Positions 59,201 through 64,000 of a stretch of 64,000 nucleotides of DNA are shown here, piece after piece. Position 1 is the first letter of the stretch, and each line of letters opens with the position of its first letter. The notes below the pieces were generated by a model. It was not told the DNA's origin. It saw nothing but the letters and a program-made list of their open reading frames with translations, and did no database searches. The DNA is from Argopecten irradians (Eukaryota > Mollusca > Bivalvia > Pectinida > Pectinidae): NCBI RefSeq assembly GCF_041381155.1, contig NC_091134.1, positions 38,213,338-38,277,337 of the forward strand, given 5' to 3'. Made by a program: the position numbers and the translations under genes.

Positions 59201-62200
59201 GCTGTATTATATTCGTGTTGTATCCCCTTGTAATAGTGAGGCTGTATTATATTCGTGTTGTATCCCCTTGTAATAGTGAGGCTGTATTATATTCGTGTTG
59301 TATCCCCTTGTAATAGTGAGGCTGTATTATATTCGTGTTGTATCCCCTTGTAATAGTGAGGCTGTATTATATTCGTGTTGTATCCCCTTGTAATAGTGAG
59401 GCTGTATTATATTCGTGTTGTATCCCCTTGTAATAGTGAGGCTGTATTATATTCGTGTTGTATCCCCTTGTAATAGTGAGGCTGTATTATATTCGTGTTG
59501 TATCCCCTTGTAATAGTGAGGCTGTATTATATTCGTGTTGTATCCCTTGTAAAGTGAGCTTGTAATAGTGAGGCTGTATTATATTCGTGTTGTATCCCCT
59601 TGTAATAGTGAGGCTGTATTATATTCGTGTTGTATCCCCTTGTAATAGTGAGGCTGTATTATATTCGTGTTGTATCCCCTTGTAATAGTGAGGCGTATTA
59701 TATTCGTGTTGTATCCCCTTGTAATAGTGAGACTGTATTATATTTGTGTTGTATCCCCTTGTAATAGTGAGGCTGTATTATATTCGTGTTGTATCCCCTT
59801 GTAATAGTGAGGCTGTATTATATTCGTGTTGTATCCCTTGTAAAGTGAGGCTGTATTATATTCGTGTTGTATCCCTTGTAATAGTGAGGCTGTATTATAT
59901 TCGTGTTGTATCCCCTTGTAATAGTGAGGCTGTATTATATTCGTGTTGTATCCCCTTGTAATAGTGAGGCTGTATTATATTCGTGTTGTATCCCCTTGTA
60001 ATAGTGAGGCTGTATTATATTCGTGTTGTATCCCCTTGTAATAGTGAGGCTGTATTATATTCGTGTTGTATCCCCTTGTAATAGTGAGGCTGTATTATAT
60101 TCGTGTTGTATCCCCTTGTAATAGTGAGGCTGTATTATATTCGTGTGTTGTATCCCTTGTAATAGTGAGGCTGTATTATATTCGTGTTGTATCCCCTTGT
60201 AATAGTGAGGACTGTATTATATTTCGTGTTGTATCCCCTTGTAATAGTGAGGCTGTATTATATTCGTGTTGTATCCCCTTGTAATAGTGAGGCTGTATTA
60301 TATTCGTGTTGTATCCCCTTGTAATAGTGAGGCTGTATTATATTCGTGTTGTATCCCCTTGTAATAGTGAGGCTGTATTATATTCGTGTTGTATCCCCTT
60401 GTAATAGTGAGGCTGTATTATATTCGTGTTGTATCCCCTTGTAACAGTGAGGCTGTATTATATTCGTGTTGTATCCCCTTGTAATAGTGAGGCTGTATTA
60501 TATTCGTGTTGTATCCCCTTGTAATAGTGAGGCTGTATTATATTCGTGTTGTATCCCCTTGTAATAGTGAGGCTGTATTATATTATTTCGTGTTGTATCC
60601 CCTTGTAATAGTGAGGCTGTATTATATTCGTGTTGTATCCCCTTGTAATAGTGAGGCTGTATTATATTCGTGTTGTATCCCCTTGTAATAGTGAGGCTGT
60701 ATTATATTCGTGTTGTATCCCCTTGTAACAGTGAGGCTGTATTATATTCGTGTTGTATCCCCTTGTAATAGTGAGGCTGTATTATATTCGTGTTGTATCC
60801 CCTTGTAATAGTGAGGCTGTATTATATTCGTGTTGTATCCCCTTGTAATAGTGAGGCTGTATTATATTCGTGTTGTATCCCCTTGTAATAGTGAGGCTGT
60901 ATTATATTCGTGTTGTATCCCCTTGTAATAGTGAGGCTGTATTATATTCGTGTTGTATCCCCTTGTAATAGTGAGGCTGTATTATATTCGTGTTGTATCC
61001 CCTTGTAATAGTGAGGCTGTATTATATTCGTGTTGTATCCCCTTGTAATAGTGAGGCTGTATTATATTCGTGTTGTATCCCCTTGTAATAGTGAGGCTGT
61101 ATTATATTCGTGTTGTATCCCCTTGTAATAGTGAGGCTGTATTATATTCGTGTTGTATCCCCTTGTAATAGTGAGGCTGTATTATATTGTGTTGTATCCC
61201 TTGTAATAGTGAGGCTGTATTATATTCGTGTTGTATCCCCTTGTAATAGTGAGGCTGTATTATATTCGTGTTGTATCCCCTTGTAATAGTGAGGCTGTAT
61301 TATATTCGTGTTGTATCCCCTTGTAATAGTGAGGCTGTATTATATTCGTGTTGTATCCCCTTGTAATAGTGAGGCTGTATTATATTCGTGTTGTATCCCC
61401 TTGTAATAGTGAGGCTGTATTATATTCGTGTTGTATCCCCTTGTAATAGTGAGGCTGTATTATATTCGTGTTGTATCCCCTTGTAATAGTGAGGCTGTAT
61501 TATATTCGTGTTGTATCCCCTTGTAATAGTGAGGCTGTATTATATTCGTGTTGTATCCCCTTGTAATAGTGAGGCTGTATTATATTCGTGTTGTATCCCC
61601 TTGTAATAGTGAGGCTGTATTATATTCGTGTTGTATCCCCTTGTAATAGTGAGGCTGTATTATATTCGTGTTGTATCCCCTTGTAATAGTGAGGCTGTAT
61701 TATATTCGTGTTGTATCCCCTTGTAAATAGTGAGGCTGTGTATTATATTCGTGTTGTATCCCCTTGTAATAGTGAGGCTGTATTATATTCGTGTTGTATC
61801 CCCTTGTAATAGTGAGGCTGTATTATATTCGTGTTGTATCCCCTTGTAATAGTGAGGCTGTATTATATTCGTGTTGTATCCCCTTGTAATAGTGAGGCTG
61901 TATTATATTCGTGTTGTATCCCCTTGTAATAGTGAGGCTGTATTATATTCGTGTTGTATCCCCTTGTAATTGTGAGGCTGTATTATATTCGTGTTGTATC
62001 CCCTTGTAATAGTGAGTGTATTATAGGCTGTATTATATTCGTGTTGTATCCCCTTGTAATAGTGTGAGGCTGTATTATATTCGTGTTGTATCCCCTTGTA
62101 ATAGTGAGGCTGTATTATATTCGTGTTGTATCCCCTTGTAATAGTGAGGCTGTATTATATTCGTGTTGTATCCCCTTGTATAGTGAGCGTATATATTCGT

Positions 62201-64000
62201 GTTGTATCCCTTGTAATAGTGAGGCTGTATTATATTCGTGTTGTATCCCCTTGTAACAGTGAGGCTGTATTATATTCGTGTTGTATCCCCTTGTAATAGT
62301 GAGGCTGTATTATATTCGTGTTGTATCCCCTTGTAATAGTGAGGCTGTATTATATTCGTGTTGTATCCCCTTGTAATAGTGAGGCTGTATTATATTCGTG
62401 TTGTATCCCCTTGTAATAGTGAGGCTGTATTATATTCGTGTTGTATCCCCTTGTAATAGTGTGAGGTTGTATTATATTCGTGTTGTATCCCCTTGTAACA
62501 GTGAGGCTGTATTATATTCGTGTTGTATCCCCTTGTAATAGTGAGGCTGTATTATATTCGTGTTGTATCCCCTTGTAATAGTGAGGCTGTATTATATTCG
62601 TGTTGTATCCCCTTGTAATAGTGAGGCTGTATTATATTCGTGTTGTATCCCCTTGTAATAGTGAGGCTGTATTATATTCGTGTTGTATCCCCTTGTAATA
62701 GTGAGGCTGTATTATATTCGTGTTGTATCCCCTTGTAATGAGGCTGTAGGCTAGTGAGGCTGTATTATATTCGTGTTGTATCCCCTTGTAATAGTGAGGC
62801 TGTATTATATTCGTGTTGTATCCCCTTGTAATAGTGAGGCTGTATTATATTCGTGTTGTATCCCCTTGTAATAGTGAGGCTGTATTATATTCGTGTTGTA
62901 TCCCCTTGTAATAGTGAGGCTGTATTATATTCGTGTTGTATCCCCTTGTAATAGTGAGGCTGTATTATATTCGTGTTGTATCCCCTTGTAATAGTGAGGC
63001 TGTATTATATTCGTGTTGTATCCCCTTGTAATAGTGAGGCTGTATTATATTCGTGTTGTATCCCCTTGTAATAGTGAGGCTGTATTATATTCGTGTTGTA
63101 TCCCCTTGTAATAGTGAGGCTGTATTATATTCGTGTTGTATCCCCTTGTAATAGTGAGGCTGTATTATATTCGTGTTGTATCCCCTTGTAATAGTGAGGC
63201 TGTATTATATTCGTGTTGTATCCCCTTGTAATAGTGAGGCTGTATTATATTCGTGTTGTATCCCCTTGTAACAGTGAGGCTGTATTATATTCGTGTTGTA
63301 TCCCCTTGTAATAGTGAGGCTGTATTATATTCGTGTTGTATCCCCTTGTAATAGTGAGGCTGTATTATATTCGTGTTGTATCCCCTTGTAATAGTGAGGC
63401 TGTATTATATTCGTGTTGTATCCCCTTGTAATAGTGAGGCTGTATTATATTCGTGTTGTATCCCCTTGTAATAGTGAGGCTGTATTATATTCGTGTTGTA
63501 TCCCCTTGTAATAGTGAGGCTGTATTATATTCGTGTTGTATCCCCTTGTAATAGTGAGGCTGTATTATATTCGTGTTGTATCCCCTTGTAATAGTGAGGC
63601 TGTATTATATTCGTGTTGTATCCCCTTGTAATAGTGAGGCTGTATTATATTCGTGTTGTATCCCCTTGTAAAGTGAGGCTGTATTATATTCGTGTTGTAT
63701 CCCCTTGTAATAGTGAGGCTGTATTATATTCGTGTTGTATCCCCTTGTAATAGTGAGGCTGTATTATATTCGTGTTGTATCCCCTTGTAATAGTGAGGCT
63801 GTATTATATTCGTGTTGTATCCCCTTGTAATAGTGAGGCTGTATTATATTCGTGTTGTATCCCCTTGTAATAGTGAGGCTGTATTATATTCGTGTTGTAT
63901 CCCCTTGTAATAGTGAGGCTGTATTATATTCGTGTTGTATCCCCTTGTAACAGTGAGGCTGTATTATATTCGTGTTGTATCCCCTTGTAATAGTGAGGCT
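59156..64000. repeat. 40-bp minisatellite, ~120 units, runs off the window
   Basis: Unit GAGGCTGTATTATATTCGTG then TTGTATCCCCTTGTAATAGT, period 40. Most units are identical. A minority have AACAGT for AATAGT, single-base losses (ATCCCTTG) or short indels. It lines up with ATTGTGGTATCTTCGTGTTA in SINE-like family B, so it grew from inside that repeat. The repeated plus-strand frames (LYYIRVVSPCNSEA) are by-products. Confidence 0.98.

Noticed and set aside
59746-60688. Plus-strand repeat peptides LYYIRVVSPCNSEA
   Set aside because: By-products of the 40-bp minisatellite. Frame changes every unit and no splice or start context supports them.

Overview
The window reads as nuclear DNA of a bivalve mollusc. 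The genes are animal genes with short GT-AG exons in long AT-rich introns. The repeats are of bivalve type: pearl-like elements with 145-160 bp tandem cores ending in GACG or CAGA microsatellites, tRNA-derived SINEs, and many foldback MITEs. Species cannot be fixed from sequence alone. About 5% of the window is coding.

Layout. (1) 2113-14319, minus strand: a complete six-exon OSTM1 gene, the lysosomal membrane partner of the ClC-7 chloride/proton exchanger. Its 6.9 kb last intron is mostly a nest of transposons inserted into each other. A promoter-like block with E-box/CLEAR-like sites lies upstream of it. (2) 14320-20348: intergenic DNA with an inverted promoter-like duplication, a pearl-like element, an unusual 22-unit palindrome array (17645-18130), a SINE-like repeat and a 41-bp minisatellite. 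(3) 20349-43674, minus strand: three tandem paraoxonase/arylesterase (PON) genes in duplicated blocks of roughly 7-9 kb. Copy 1 (20349-26242) and copy 3 (36349-43674) are intact, each with nine exons, and encode 357 and 355 residues with the known PON calcium ligands and histidine dyad. Copy 2 (28540-34587) is a pseudogene. Intron 3 of copy 3 carries a polypurine 56-bp minisatellite of about 35 units. (4) 43675-58857: mostly non-coding DNA with a perfect-TSD SINE, a 9-bp-TSD MITE, a recent 325-bp tandem duplication and older segmental duplications. Two TATA-plus-splice-donor candidates lie here, and a short ATG-containing exon follows at 58858-58911. These hint at a plus-strand gene running out of the window. 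(5) 59156-64000: a 40-bp minisatellite of about 120 units that appears to have grown from the inside of a SINE-like repeat and continues past the window end.

The genes do not form a pathway. The main biological story is a PON family expanding by tandem duplication, with one member dying, one mosaic copy, and a promoter swap in copy 3. The main genome-structure story is nested and tandemly expanded mobile DNA. All exon models were built by hand from splice signals, reading phase and family alignment from memory. No transcript or database evidence was available.
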